A stretch of DNA of 15,157 nt from RUG626 sp964411785 (GCA_964411785.1 CAYPMJ010000042.1:1-15157); one strand, 5' to 3'; numbered from the stretch's first letter, positions 1 through 6,810 are shown. Translations and numbers: made by a program. Notes: generated by a model not told the origin, from the letters alone.

Positions 1-2
1 AA

Positions 3-458
3 TTACCAATTGCAGTGTCTGGCAGTGCAGCCTGTCGATTGACGTTCACCCACTGCAACATTGCCGCAATCGTTGCACCGCCACTCATAAATAACATAGT
101 GTTCGGAGGGAGAGACGGTGGTCAGATGGCTGAAGGCAGCAAGTGCACTGGACACATTGCTGTGAGATTCCTCATAGGGCGTACCTTCTCTTTCGTAATA
201 GGTCCTGCCGCAGTGCTCACCACGGATGAGCTGGGTACACGTATGTCCCGACTCGCCGTTGTCACTGTAGAGGGTGTACCAGACGTACTCCCTTATCTCC
301 TCGCCGCAGAAAGGGCAGATATTCTTCACGCCCAGGGGCTGAATCTCCGCCGTAACCGCCGCTTGCTCCGGTTTGGCAGCGAACGCAGGGTATGCCAGAG
401 CCATCGTCATTGCAGCGACCAGCAGCAAGGTCACAGGTACTTTCCATAATTTTTTCAT
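3..458 (-). CDS. Small exported cysteine-rich protein, unknown function
   Basis: A 151-residue protein I do not recognise. It starts with a clear Sec signal peptide: a KK-containing n-region, a hydrophobic core at residues 7-21 and an AFA-A cleavage site near residue 27. The predicted mature part (about 124 residues) has eight cysteines at 48, 51, 74, 83, 128, 131, 144 and 149. They include two zinc-knuckle-like pairs, CPFCG (48-52) and CNDCG (128-132), plus several histidines, so it may be a metal-binding or disulfide-bonded secreted domain. The ATG at 458 was chosen because GAGGAGG lies just upstream and the signal peptide begins there; an in-frame upstream start at 479 lies before that RBS and is unlikely. 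The TAA stop at 3-5 is inside the window, so the gene is complete. A consensus promoter lies at 567-595. No neighbouring gene suggests a role. Confidence 0.8.
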   Translation of the reverse strand: MKKLWKVPVTLLLVAAMTMALAYPAFAAKPEQAAVTAEIQPLGVKNICPFCGEEIREYVWYTLYSDNGESGHTCTQLIRGEHCGRTYYEREGTPYEESHSNVSSALAAFSHLTTVSPSEHYVIYEWRCNDCGNVAVGERQSTGCTARHCNW

Positions 459-484
459 AAGTACTTCTCCTCCTCTCATTCATT

Positions 485-508
485 TAAAAACTTCGATCTA
501 AAAACTTC
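485..508. repeat. 10-bp direct repeat TAAAAACTTC (two copies)
   Basis: TAAAAACTTC occurs at 485-494 and again at 499-508, with a 14-bp period. It lies in the predicted 5' leader of the exported-protein gene, between its promoter and RBS. Function unknown. Confidence 0.6.
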
Positions 509-566
509 AACATGCATTCTGCAAAGAGCGCGGACACGTCGCAAGCATGTGACATCGAACAAATTT

Positions 567-595
567 AGTATAAATAATATTATGTGTTTTGTCAA
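567..595 (-). promoter_or_regulatory. Sigma-A-type promoter of the exported Cys-rich protein
   Basis: On the minus strand, TTGACA (590-595) and TATACT (567-572) are separated by exactly 17 bp (573-589). Transcription would start near 560, giving a leader of about 100 nt before the ATG at 458. Confidence 0.72.
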
Positions 596-707
596 GAGGC
601 CCAATAAGAAATGTAGTTGTACCGGGAATAAAGGAGATATAGGCATACAGCCTGGGCAAAGCGGCTATTATACTTAAATTAAGGCTGCGCATAAAGCGTA
701 TGGCCAA

Positions 708-738
708 TTATACCATGTCGCTTCGCTTCATGGTATAA
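708..738. repeat. Perfect 10-bp inverted repeat upstream of spoVAC
   Basis: TTATACCATG (708-717) and CATGGTATAA (729-738) are exact reverse complements around an 11-nt loop that holds TCGCT twice. Neither strand has a T-run right after the stem, so it is not a typical intrinsic terminator. It lies 100 bp before the spoVAC start and could be an operator or a leader hairpin. Confidence 0.6.
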
Positions 739-837
739 ATATAAGCGGATGGTGAGAATATAGAATCAGGGCGTCTGACGACGGATTTGTCATGAGCCAC
801 TCTGAGGTTACATCAGAAAATTAGTGAGGTGCGGAAG

Positions 838-1281
838 ATGAAAATGACAAACAAGGAATACGGTGAGTATATAAAAAAGAAAACTCCTGACTCGAAGCTC
901 TGGAGCAACATGCTGAAGGCGTTTCTTGTGGGAGGTCTTATCTGCTGTCTGGGACAGGCTATTTTAAACGGATACACGGCGTTTGGACTTTCGGAGGAGG
1001 ACTCGGCCACAGCGACAAGCATAACGCTGGTGTTCCTCGGCGCGCTTTTTACCGGGTTTGGGATATATGACAGACTGGCAAAGTTTGCCGGGGCCGGCAC
1101 ACTGGTGCCAATTACAGGCTTTTCAAATTCAGTTGTATCCCCGGCGCTGGAGTTTAAAAGTGAGGGCTATATTACGGGAACTGCGGCCAAAATGTTCATT
1201 ATAGCCGGGCCGGTGCTCGTGTTTGGAACAGTGGCGGATGTGATATACGGCCTGATACTGGTGCTGTTCGGACTTGCGTAA
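838..1281 (+). CDS. spoVAC: Stage V sporulation protein AC (SpoVAC)
   Basis: A 147-residue polytopic membrane protein matching SpoVAC. In Bacillus this protein belongs to the SpoVA channel of the spore inner membrane, which moves calcium-dipicolinic acid into the forespore and out at germination. Seen in the sequence: a charged N-terminus, then a membrane segment starting with LKAFLVGGLIC, further hydrophobic segments around 60-77 and 83-104, the family-typical stretch GAGTLVPITGFSNS followed by SPALEFKSEG, and a hydrophobic C-terminus. The ATG at 838 was chosen because GAGGT (826-830) lies 7 nt upstream; a GTG at 829 would overlap that RBS. SpoVAC is usually encoded with spoVAD and spoVAE, but the next gene here is convergent and unrelated. 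Forespore (sigma-G) expression is expected from the family, not shown here. Confidence 0.93.
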   Translation: MKMTNKEYGEYIKKKTPDSKLWSNMLKAFLVGGLICCLGQAILNGYTAFGLSEEDSATATSITLVFLGALFTGFGIYDRLAKFAGAGTLVPITGFSNSVVSPALEFKSEGYITGTAAKMFIIAGPVLVFGTVADVIYGLILVLFGLA

Positions 1282-1301
1282 GACAAAGCCTGAGAGTGGA
1301 G

Positions 1302-1850
1302 TCACCTGGTGGGGTCACCATCAGACCCCTCCAGGAGGAGATCGACAATACGCGCATAGATGCTCTCGGCGTGATCGCGGAAATTTGCTTCCATGGCCTT
1401 GGACTGCCTGTCGTCGCCGGTCAGCAGATCCAGAGAGAGGACAGGTCCAATGCCGTCCGACATGCTCAGATGCACTGTGAAGCCGCCTCTGGCGCGCAGC
1501 TCATGGGAGGCCTTGATCATGGAGTCGCGCTGAAGCGCTGCCGCAAGTGTAGCGGCGGCCCGCTCCGCGCGTATCCGGACCGAGTAGGGGATACCGGATT
1601 CCGTCGCCTCGCCATTAAGACGGCCCTTTTCCGTTATGGAGTAAAACTCCTTCTGCGCCGAGATATGTCCCGTCCGCACAAGATCCGCAAGACAGTCGGT
1701 AAAGTCAAAATAGCCGATTGCGTTGTCACACAGGAGTGTCGTCTCTGTAAGCGCGTCCCTGTGTACAGGCTCCGGCAGACGGCAGAGAATGAACAGAATA
1801 AGCACCTTCAGGTCCATCTCGCTTTTAATAAAACCCGGACGGTTTTCCAC
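1302..1850 (-). CDS. DUF4364 family protein, probable winged-helix regulator
   Basis: A 182-residue protein that I place in DUF4364, a clostridial family with a PadR/MarR-like N-terminal winged helix. The N-terminus FIKSEMDLKVLILFIL, then a helix-rich segment with GYFDFTDCLADLVRTGHI and YSITEKGR, reads as a helix-turn-helix with wing (about residues 8-80). The C-terminal half has an amphipathic helix and a beta-rich segment ending in a DLLLEG-type helix. I chose the GTG at 1850: GGAGG lies 5 nt upstream, and starting there keeps the F-I-x(4)-D-L-K segment. The ATG at MDLK (12th codon) has a poor RBS. The gene is divergent from the DUF3048 gene, and their promoters lie back to back. Targets unknown. 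Confidence 0.78.
   Translation of the reverse strand: MENRPGFIKSEMDLKVLILFILCRLPEPVHRDALTETTLLCDNAIGYFDFTDCLADLVRTGHISAQKEFYSITEKGRLNGEATESGIPYSVRIRAERAAATLAAALQRDSMIKASHELRARGGFTVHLSMSDGIGPVLSLDLLTGDDRQSKAMEANFRDHAESIYARIVDLLLEGSDGDPTR
1305..1335. repeat. Hairpin at the convergent spoVAC / DUF4364 gene ends
   Basis: CCTGG-T-GGGGTC (1305-1316) pairs with GACCCC-T-CCAGG (1324-1335) around a 7-nt loop: 11 paired bases with one internal T-T mismatch. It overlaps the last codons of the DUF4364 gene and lies 24 bp after the spoVAC stop. No T-tract follows on either strand, so termination is only a possibility. Confidence 0.45.
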
Positions 1851-1878
1851 ACGTGACCCTCCCAATCGCTTTTTCGAT

Positions 1879-1907
1879 ATTATACCCCCGTTTGCTCCTT
1901 TCCACAA
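1879..1907 (-). promoter_or_regulatory. Candidate promoter of the DUF4364 gene
   Basis: On the minus strand, TATAAT (1879-1884) is preceded by TTGTGG (1902-1907) with a 17-bp spacer. The -10 is perfect and the -35 matches in the TTG only. It sits 29 bp upstream of the GTG start. Confidence 0.55.
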
Positions 1908-1925
1908 GGTTTTTTGCCATAGAAA

Positions 1926-1954
1926 TTGACAACGGCCCGAGAAAAGGGTATACT
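1926..1954 (+). promoter_or_regulatory. Sigma-A-type promoter of the DUF3048 gene
   Basis: TTGACA (1926-1931), a 17-bp spacer and TATACT (1949-1954). The predicted leader is about 70-75 nt and holds a 6-bp hairpin (TCTGTA 1998-2003, TACAGA 2009-2014) just before the GGGAG ribosome binding site at 2021-2025. Confidence 0.72.
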
Positions 1955-2034
1955 TATGGAGTCGCCGTTGTCGATGGGACGAGGTAACTGAAAAACTTCT
2001 GTAGGCGTTACAGAGAAAGCGGGAGTGCTTCTAT

Positions 2035-3279
2035 ATGAGTAAGGGCAGACATCAGCAGAGTACAAAATCCAAGATGTTGTCATCAATGAGCAAAAAGCAG
2101 CTGACTATTATCATTGCGTCCCTTGGCGCAGTGGCAGCAGTGATTCTGTGCGTTGTGCTTATTGTGAGAGGTATATCAAACAGAAGTGAATTACCTGATA
2201 TACCGGGTGCGGATGACCAGCTGCAATCAGGCGATGATTTAACCGGAGATGCGACGGTCGATCCCGGTGTTGTAACAGATCCCGGGACAGTACAGGACAA
2301 GGTAGAGGATCCGGCGTCTGACCCTGGGACGGAGCCAGACGGAGATCCGGTTTATACAGGGCCTGTGAATCCTCTGACGGGGGAGCCGCTGGCAAGCTCT
2401 ATCGACAATATCCGGCCATATGCGGTGATGCTCAACAACATTCGCGCTGCAGTGCCGCAGGCCGGCATAAGCAAGGCGGATATCATCTATGAGGTGCCGG
2501 TAGAGGGCGGGATAACAAGGCTGCTTGCATTGTACACGGATTTGACAGCCGCTGAGGCAATAGGGAGTGTCCGGAGCGCACGCCCGTATTTCCTGGATCT
2601 GGCGCAGGGTTATGACGCGATTTTCATACATGCCGGGGCAAGCAACGCGGCCTATTTGGAGATACGTAATCGGGGCATAGACAACATCGACGGAGTGAAC
2701 GGAAGCGGCGAGACGTTCTACAGGGACTCCTGGAGGAGAAGCAATATGGGCTATGAGCACAGTCTCATGCTGGATCCGTCGCTGGTGGCGGATTACGTGG
2801 AGCAGCACAGCTTCCGGACCAGGCACGAGGACGGCTTTACATATGGTTTGAAATTTTCAGATACAAAACCGGATTCAGCCATACTTGGTCAGACTGTGAC
2901 GGCGGCCTTTTCAAGCACGAAGAGCACAACGTTTGCCTATAGCGAGACTGACGGCCTTTACTATGTGAGCCAGTTTGGCACAGGGATGAAGGACAGTGAG
3001 ACAGACGAACAGCTGACGGTGAAGAATGTGCTGATTCTGAAGGCCTCAATTTCGCAGATCACGGGCGATGAAGAAGGCCGGCTGAATGTGAAGCTCACAG
3101 GGAGTGGGAGCGGGTATCTGGTGCGGGATGGAGTGAGCGTGGAGATAACCTGGTCTAAGAGCAGCGCTGAGGATCAGTTTTCATTCACATACACCGACGG
3201 CAGCGCAGCTGAGCTTGGACGGGGAACAACATACATTGCGATAGTCCCCACAGGAAGTGACAACGTGGACTTCTCATGA
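2035..3279 (+). CDS. DUF3048 domain protein (YerB-like), membrane anchored
   Basis: A 414-residue protein. It has a basic N-terminus, one transmembrane segment at about 24-45 (no lipobox cysteine), and a D/G/P-rich linker to about residue 110. The extracytoplasmic part then matches DUF3048. It begins at NPLTGEPL and contains RPYAVMLNN, ADIIYEVPVEGGITRLLALY, IGSVRSARPYFLDLA and the HAGAS segment. The C-terminal subdomain (from about 300) contains LYYVSQFGTGM, a DEQLTVKNVLIL strand and a GSGSGYLVRDG turn, and the chain ends with IAIVPTG, as expected for a full-length member. Bacillus YerB is the named relative; its biochemical role is not established. The ATG at 2035 has GGGAG 9 nt upstream. 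The gene is monocistronic and convergent with the patatin gene 36 bp away. Confidence 0.88.
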   Translation: MSKGRHQQSTKSKMLSSMSKKQLTIIIASLGAVAAVILCVVLIVRGISNRSELPDIPGADDQLQSGDDLTGDATVDPGVVTDPGTVQDKVEDPASDPGTEPDGDPVYTGPVNPLTGEPLASSIDNIRPYAVMLNNIRAAVPQAGISKADIIYEVPVEGGITRLLALYTDLTAAEAIGSVRSARPYFLDLAQGYDAIFIHAGASNAAYLEIRNRGIDNIDGVNGSGETFYRDSWRRSNMGYEHSLMLDPSLVADYVEQHSFRTRHEDGFTYGLKFSDTKPDSAILGQTVTAAFSSTKSTTFAYSETDGLYYVSQFGTGMKDSETDEQLTVKNVLILKASISQITGDEEGRLNVKLTGSGSGYLVRDGVSVEITWSKSSAEDQFSFTYTDGSAAELGRGTTYIAIVPTGSDNVDFS

Positions 3280-3315
3280 GGTGACAAAGCTTTTGCGGGG
3301 AAACAGACCGGGCAT

Positions 3316-4224
3316 TTATTTTTCGAGATACTCGCGAAGTGTGCCAAGACTGCTCAGGGTGTCCTGATACCCCAGGTGGTAGAGCGCTCCAAGCTTTTCC
3401 ATGTCGCCCTCGAGGCGCTGGACAGTGACAGGGGAGGAGGGGCTGATAATGAAAATACGGCCCTGGTCACGGAGAGTCTGAAGCTCATCGCAGAGGTGGT
3501 TGTAGGACAGAGAGCTGTCAGCGACAGCTCTGGCAAAGGCGGGATATTTCCGACCATAAACCCGTTCCGCGAGTCTGCGTGAGCTGGAGCTGACAGCCTT
3601 TCTGTAGTTGTCCTCACGTGTCCTGACAACAACGATTTTTGAGAAACCGTTTGCCAGAGCCCATTGGACAGGGATCTTGACCGCACAGCCCCCGTCCAGA
3701 CAGGGAACACCGTTGACAGATACAGGCTTTGAGACATACGGCATTGATGCAGATGCCTGAACGGCCTTTTCAATATCGCAGGTTCCCTTCTCAAGATATA
3801 CGGCCTCGCCTGTGATGCAGCTGGCGGCGACAGCGACAAATTGACGGTCAGGGCGTTCAAAGGTCTGCCTGTCGAAGGGTTCTACACCTTCCGGCTGTCC
3901 AAACAGGAAGTCGAAGCCAATTATACCCCGGTTGCCGCGAAGCGCCCTCAGCCCGACATAACGCGAGTCATGCCGGTAGATCAGATTGATGCGTCCGGAA
4001 CGGCCTATCTGACCGGAAATGTAATTCATTCCATTCATCGCCCCTGCGGACACGCCTATAGCACACTGAAAATTGATGTCCTCCCTCATAAGCGCGTCCA
4101 GGACCCCGGAGGTATAGACACCGCGAAAGGCTCCGCCCTCAAGCACGACGCATCCGGGCGTGACGTTCCGCGACGCGCTGCCCCGCGGAAGCTGGTCTAT
4201 GCCGGAATAAACACCGCTTTTCAA
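3316..4224 (-). CDS. Patatin-like phospholipase family protein
   Basis: A 302-residue patatin-fold hydrolase, of the YjjU/RssA style. It is expected to cleave acyl esters of (phospho)lipids with a Ser-Asp dyad. Visible motifs: the oxyanion loop GGAFRG (30-35), the nucleophile elbow GVSAG with Ser59, and the DGG motif with Asp177 (many family members have DGA). The spacing is normal, so it is probably active. No signal peptide or membrane segment is seen, so it is likely cytoplasmic. The start is TTG at 4224: AAAGGATGAGGA precedes it closely, the in-frame ATG 18 nt upstream runs into TGA after three codons, and no better in-frame ATG precedes the GGAFRG loop. It follows the CapA-like gene by 34 bp on the same strand, so the two are probably cotranscribed. 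The substrate cannot be told from sequence. Confidence 0.9.
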   Translation of the reverse strand: MKSGVYSGIDQLPRGSASRNVTPGCVVLEGGAFRGVYTSGVLDALMREDINFQCAIGVSAGAMNGMNYISGQIGRSGRINLIYRHDSRYVGLRALRGNRGIIGFDFLFGQPEGVEPFDRQTFERPDRQFVAVAASCITGEAVYLEKGTCDIEKAVQASASMPYVSKPVSVNGVPCLDGGCAVKIPVQWALANGFSKIVVVRTREDNYRKAVSSSSRRLAERVYGRKYPAFARAVADSSLSYNHLCDELQTLRDQGRIFIISPSSPVTVQRLEGDMEKLGALYHLGYQDTLSSLGTLREYLEK

Positions 4225-4258
4225 GTTTCCTCATCCTTTCATGTTACGCGCGGGAGTG

Positions 4259-5551
4259 TCAGTCCGCGGAATCCAGAAACTGGTCGTGTTCAGAGCCGAG
4301 GATAGAGTGACAGTCCTCTATGGCCTGGTCGAGTTTCTGCTGTACCCATGTTTCGTCGGAGCCCTGGTAGCAGTCCAGCAGCTCAAACCGTTCCTTTCCG
4401 CCCTCGCGGTCAAGCATCAGCATGGGGACGTAGGTCCAGTCAGTGACGCAGCTTTCGCCGGTCACGTTGTCGCGCATCAGCGTAAGTGTCAGCACCACCG
4501 TGGTGTCTGTGTACTGTGAGTTCTGCGAGGAGATAAAGTTGCCCAGAGAGTAGCACACAAAACCTGTGTGTTCAACGCCCTCATCGTCAGTGACGGTTCG
4601 CATCTCCATTGGTTCAAGCACATGTGGGTGACCGCCCAGTACGATATCGGCGCCATTTTCAATGAGAAAATCAGCCATACGTTCCTGATAGCTGTTCTGC
4701 TTTGTCTTGTATTCCACGCCCCAGTGGATCATGACGCAGATAAGGTCGGTATCCAGCGCCTTTGCAGCGTCAAGGTCACTTATAAGCATATCCTCATCTG
4801 GTTCCGAGACATTCGACAGGTAGTCGATATTGAAAATGTTTACGGCATAAGGCTTGCTTTTGATGGATATACCGTTTGTTCCGTACGTGTACGCCAGAAA
4901 CGCTACAGAGATTCCTCCGACGTCCGCGGTTACAATGTTGTTGTCACGTTCCTCCTGGGAACGGCTTGTTCCGACATGCGGCATTCCCACCTCATCCAGC
5001 ACGTCAAGGGTACGGAAGATTCCGTTGTAGCCGTTGTCCACGCTATGGTTATTTGAGGTCATGAGAAGGTCAAAGCCGAGCTCCTTCAGATCATAGGCGA
5101 GCGCGTCGGGAGATTTGAAGGTGGGGTAACCGGAGTAGTCTCCCTCTGCCAGCGTTGTTTCGAGGTTTGCCACAGCGAAATCGGCGGCGCTGACGTACGG
5201 CTCCGCTGCCTGCATAATGCGGGTATAGTCATAGGAACCATCGGACTGCTTGGCGTCATTAGTTATCGGCATGTGACTCATCACATCCCCGCATACCGCA
5301 AGTGTCGCCACGGTCGGCTCAGGTTCCGGCTCCGGTTCGGGTTCAGGCTCAGGTTCCGGCTCCGGTTCCGGCTCAGGCTCGGGTGTGGCTGCGGAGTTAT
5401 CAGTTCCGTCTTCTGTTTCACCGGATGGTTCCTGGACATTTGGGGCGTCGATTCCACTGTCCTGCTCTGATATCTGACCGGGCGCTGAGCAGGAGACTGT
5501 CAGTGCCAGAATGAGTATGGGCATAAGCAGACGTACAATACTTCTTTTCAA
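4259..5551 (-). CDS. CapA-like metallophosphoesterase-fold lipoprotein (PGA_cap)
   Basis: A 430-residue protein of the CapA / PGA_cap family. CapA takes part in poly-gamma-glutamate capsule synthesis and export in Bacillus, but most clostridial members are uncharacterised. Domain order: a signal sequence with a lipobox-like LTVSC (Cys21; Thr at -3 is unusual), an acidic linker, a Pro plus 11 Glu-Pro dipeptides (57-79), then the catalytic-fold domain from about 81. Metal-site motifs seen: CGD (Asp89), ANLET (Asn129, Glu131), SNNHS (Asn167-His169), MIHWG (His276), GGHPH (His308, His310) and CYSLGNF. The start is TTG at 5551, 7 nt after a perfect AGGAGG; an in-frame ATG at 5593 lies upstream of that RBS. 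No capB/capC genes are nearby, so a capsule role is not supported; a cell-surface phosphoesterase is equally possible. Confidence 0.9.
   Translation of the reverse strand: MKRSIVRLLMPILILALTVSCSAPGQISEQDSGIDAPNVQEPSGETEDGTDNSAATPEPEPEPEPEPEPEPEPEPEPEPTVATLAVCGDVMSHMPITNDAKQSDGSYDYTRIMQAAEPYVSAADFAVANLETTLAEGDYSGYPTFKSPDALAYDLKELGFDLLMTSNNHSVDNGYNGIFRTLDVLDEVGMPHVGTSRSQEERDNNIVTADVGGISVAFLAYTYGTNGISIKSKPYAVNIFNIDYLSNVSEPDEDMLISDLDAAKALDTDLICVMIHWGVEYKTKQNSYQERMADFLIENGADIVLGGHPHVLEPMEMRTVTDDEGVEHTGFVCYSLGNFISSQNSQYTDTTVVLTLTLMRDNVTGESCVTDWTYVPMLMLDREGGKERFELLDCYQGSDETWVQQKLDQAIEDCHSILGSEHDQFLDSAD
5315..5383 (-). repeat. Glu-Pro dipeptide repeat within the CapA-like gene
   Basis: These 23 codons encode Pro followed by 11 Glu-Pro units, using GAG/GAA and CCG/CCT/CCC interchangeably. 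The rigid linker probably holds the catalytic domain away from the lipid anchor. The 6-bp period makes it prone to length variation. Confidence 0.85.
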
Positions 5552-5604
5552 AAAAATACCTCCTAAATCATTGGCAATATGCGGTATGTTCATCCGTTGC
5601 TCAC

Positions 5605-5633
5605 AGTATACCCGCTGTACAGCGTTTTGTCAA
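5605..5633 (-). promoter_or_regulatory. Sigma-A-type promoter of the CapA-patatin unit
   Basis: On the minus strand, TTGACA (5628-5633), a 17-bp spacer and TATACT (5605-5610). It lies about 54 bp upstream of the TTG start of the CapA-like gene. Confidence 0.72.
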
Positions 5634-5776
5634 CTTCCGCCGGAGAAATACTTCGCGTTGACTTTTTAAGCGAACTGTCTGCTCCTGAATGCAGATCAAC
5701 AGATGGGCAGCACACAAGGCCAAAGATTAAATTTATTAAAATTACCAAACTGAAAATCATTAAGTATTTTTGTACG

Positions 5777-5785
5777 TGATATAAT
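5777..5785 (+). promoter_or_regulatory. Extended -10 promoter of the bile salt hydrolase gene
   Basis: TGATATAAT is a perfect TATAAT (5780-5785) with the TGn extension. No good -35 lies 17 bp upstream (TCATTA), as is common for extended -10 promoters. It lies about 50 bp before the ATG at 5836. Confidence 0.6.
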
Positions 5786-5835
5786 AGTTGAGGAGAACCT
5801 GGTTAACTTTTACACAAGGTAAGGAGGCACATCAT

Positions 5836-6810
5836 ATGTGTACAGCAGCCAGCTACAAGACCAGAGACTTATATTTTGGGCGGACACTGGACTATGATTT
5901 TTCGTACGGGGATGAGGTCACGGTGATGCCCCGGCGGTTTCCGTTGAAGTATCGTCACGTAGAACCGATGGAGAGTCATTATGCGATGGTAGGTATGGCG
6001 CATGTGGCGGATGGGTTCCCGCTGTATTACGACGCAGTGAACGAGAAGGGGCTGTGTATAGCGGGATTGAATTTTGTCGGCAACGCCTGTTACCGGGAGG
6101 CGACGGTTGATGCAGAGAGCATAGCTCAGTTTGAGCTGGTCCCGTGGCTGCTGGGACAGTGTGCCAGCGTCGCAGAGGCAAAGGACAGACTGAGGCAGGT
6201 GAGCATTGTGAACACACCCTTCGGTGAGGGTCTGCCGACAGCGCAGCTTCACTGGCTGATTGCGGACAGAAACGAGACAGTCACGGTAGAACAGGTGCAG
6301 GAGGGACTGTTCATATATGACAACCCGGCGCAGGTTCTGACAAACAATCCTCCGTTTCCACAGCAGCTTTTCGGACTCAGTAATTATATGTCGCTCTCGC
6401 CGCGGGATCCGGAGAACCGGTTTTCTGAGACGCTTCCGCTTGAACGATACAGTCGCGGAATGGGTGCGCTGGGACTTCCTGGTGATCTGTCCTCGTCGTC
6501 ACGTTTCGTGCGGGCTACGTTTGTGCGTGCAAACTCCAGGTCTGGTGACACAGAGTCGGAGAGCGTCAGCCAGTTTTTTCATATTCTTGGCTCCGTTGAC
6601 CAGCAGCGCGGCTGTTGTGCAGTTGGGGAGGACAAGTATGAGATCACTATCTACACTTCCTGCATGAATGCTGACCGAGGTATATATTACTACAACACCT
6701 ACGAGAATCACCAGATATCAGCAGTGGATATGCACCATGCAGACCTTGACGGGCAGGAGCTCAGCTGTTTCCCGTTACTGCTGGGGGAGCGGATATTCTG
6801 GCAGAACTGA
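5836..6810 (+). CDS. bsh: Bile salt hydrolase (choloylglycine hydrolase, Ntn family)
   Basis: A 324-residue Ntn-hydrolase that deconjugates glycine- or taurine-linked bile salts. It matches the Clostridium perfringens enzyme along its whole length. Catalytic residues by alignment from memory: Cys2 (the nucleophile freed by Met removal), Arg16, Asp19, Asn79 in AGLNF, Asn170 in VLTNNP and Arg223 in SSRFVR. Other typical stretches are VNEKGL, LHWLIAD, LGLPGDLSS, FFHIL, YTSCM and RGIYYYNTYENHQI near the C-terminus. The ATG at 5836 follows AAGGAGG (5821-5827) by 8 nt and puts Cys at position 2, so longer upstream readings are wrong. No signal peptide: cytoplasmic. Penicillin V acylase is the main alternative in this superfamily, but the length and motifs favour a BSH. 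The gene stands alone; no bai or bile-transport genes are in the window. Confidence 0.95.
   Translation: MCTAASYKTRDLYFGRTLDYDFSYGDEVTVMPRRFPLKYRHVEPMESHYAMVGMAHVADGFPLYYDAVNEKGLCIAGLNFVGNACYREATVDAESIAQFELVPWLLGQCASVAEAKDRLRQVSIVNTPFGEGLPTAQLHWLIADRNETVTVEQVQEGLFIYDNPAQVLTNNPPFPQQLFGLSNYMSLSPRDPENRFSETLPLERYSRGMGALGLPGDLSSSSRFVRATFVRANSRSGDTESESVSQFFHILGSVDQQRGCCAVGEDKYEITIYTSCMNADRGIYYYNTYENHQISAVDMHHADLDGQELSCFPLLLGERIFWQN

Larger units (their letters stand above)
459..837. other. Divergent intergenic region, no gene seen
   Basis: This 379-bp AT-rich stretch separates the minus-strand exported-protein gene from plus-strand spoVAC. It holds the minus-strand promoter (567-595), the direct repeat (485-508), a weak set of nested inverted repeats (GGCATAC 642-648 with GTATGGCC 698-705, AGCC 649-652 with GGCT 663-666) and a perfect 10-bp hairpin (708-738). 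I found no coding sequence with a start and RBS. I could not place a convincing sigma-G promoter for spoVAC. Confidence 0.6.

Noticed and set aside
485..508. Possible CRISPR-like repeats
   Set aside because: Only two copies of 10 bp, with no spacers or cas genes anywhere in the window.
729..735. CATGGTA as a sigma-G -10 box for spoVAC
   Set aside because: No matching -35 at a proper distance, and the sequence is part of the inverted repeat. A sigma-G motif scan would settle it.
4259..5551. Capsule (poly-gamma-glutamate) biosynthesis locus
   Set aside because: Only the CapA-like gene is present; no capB or capC homologue lies nearby.
5788..5835. Longer N-terminus for the bile salt hydrolase (TTG at 5788)
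   Set aside because: The enzyme needs Cys at position 2 after Met, and AAGGAGG sits just before the ATG at 5836.
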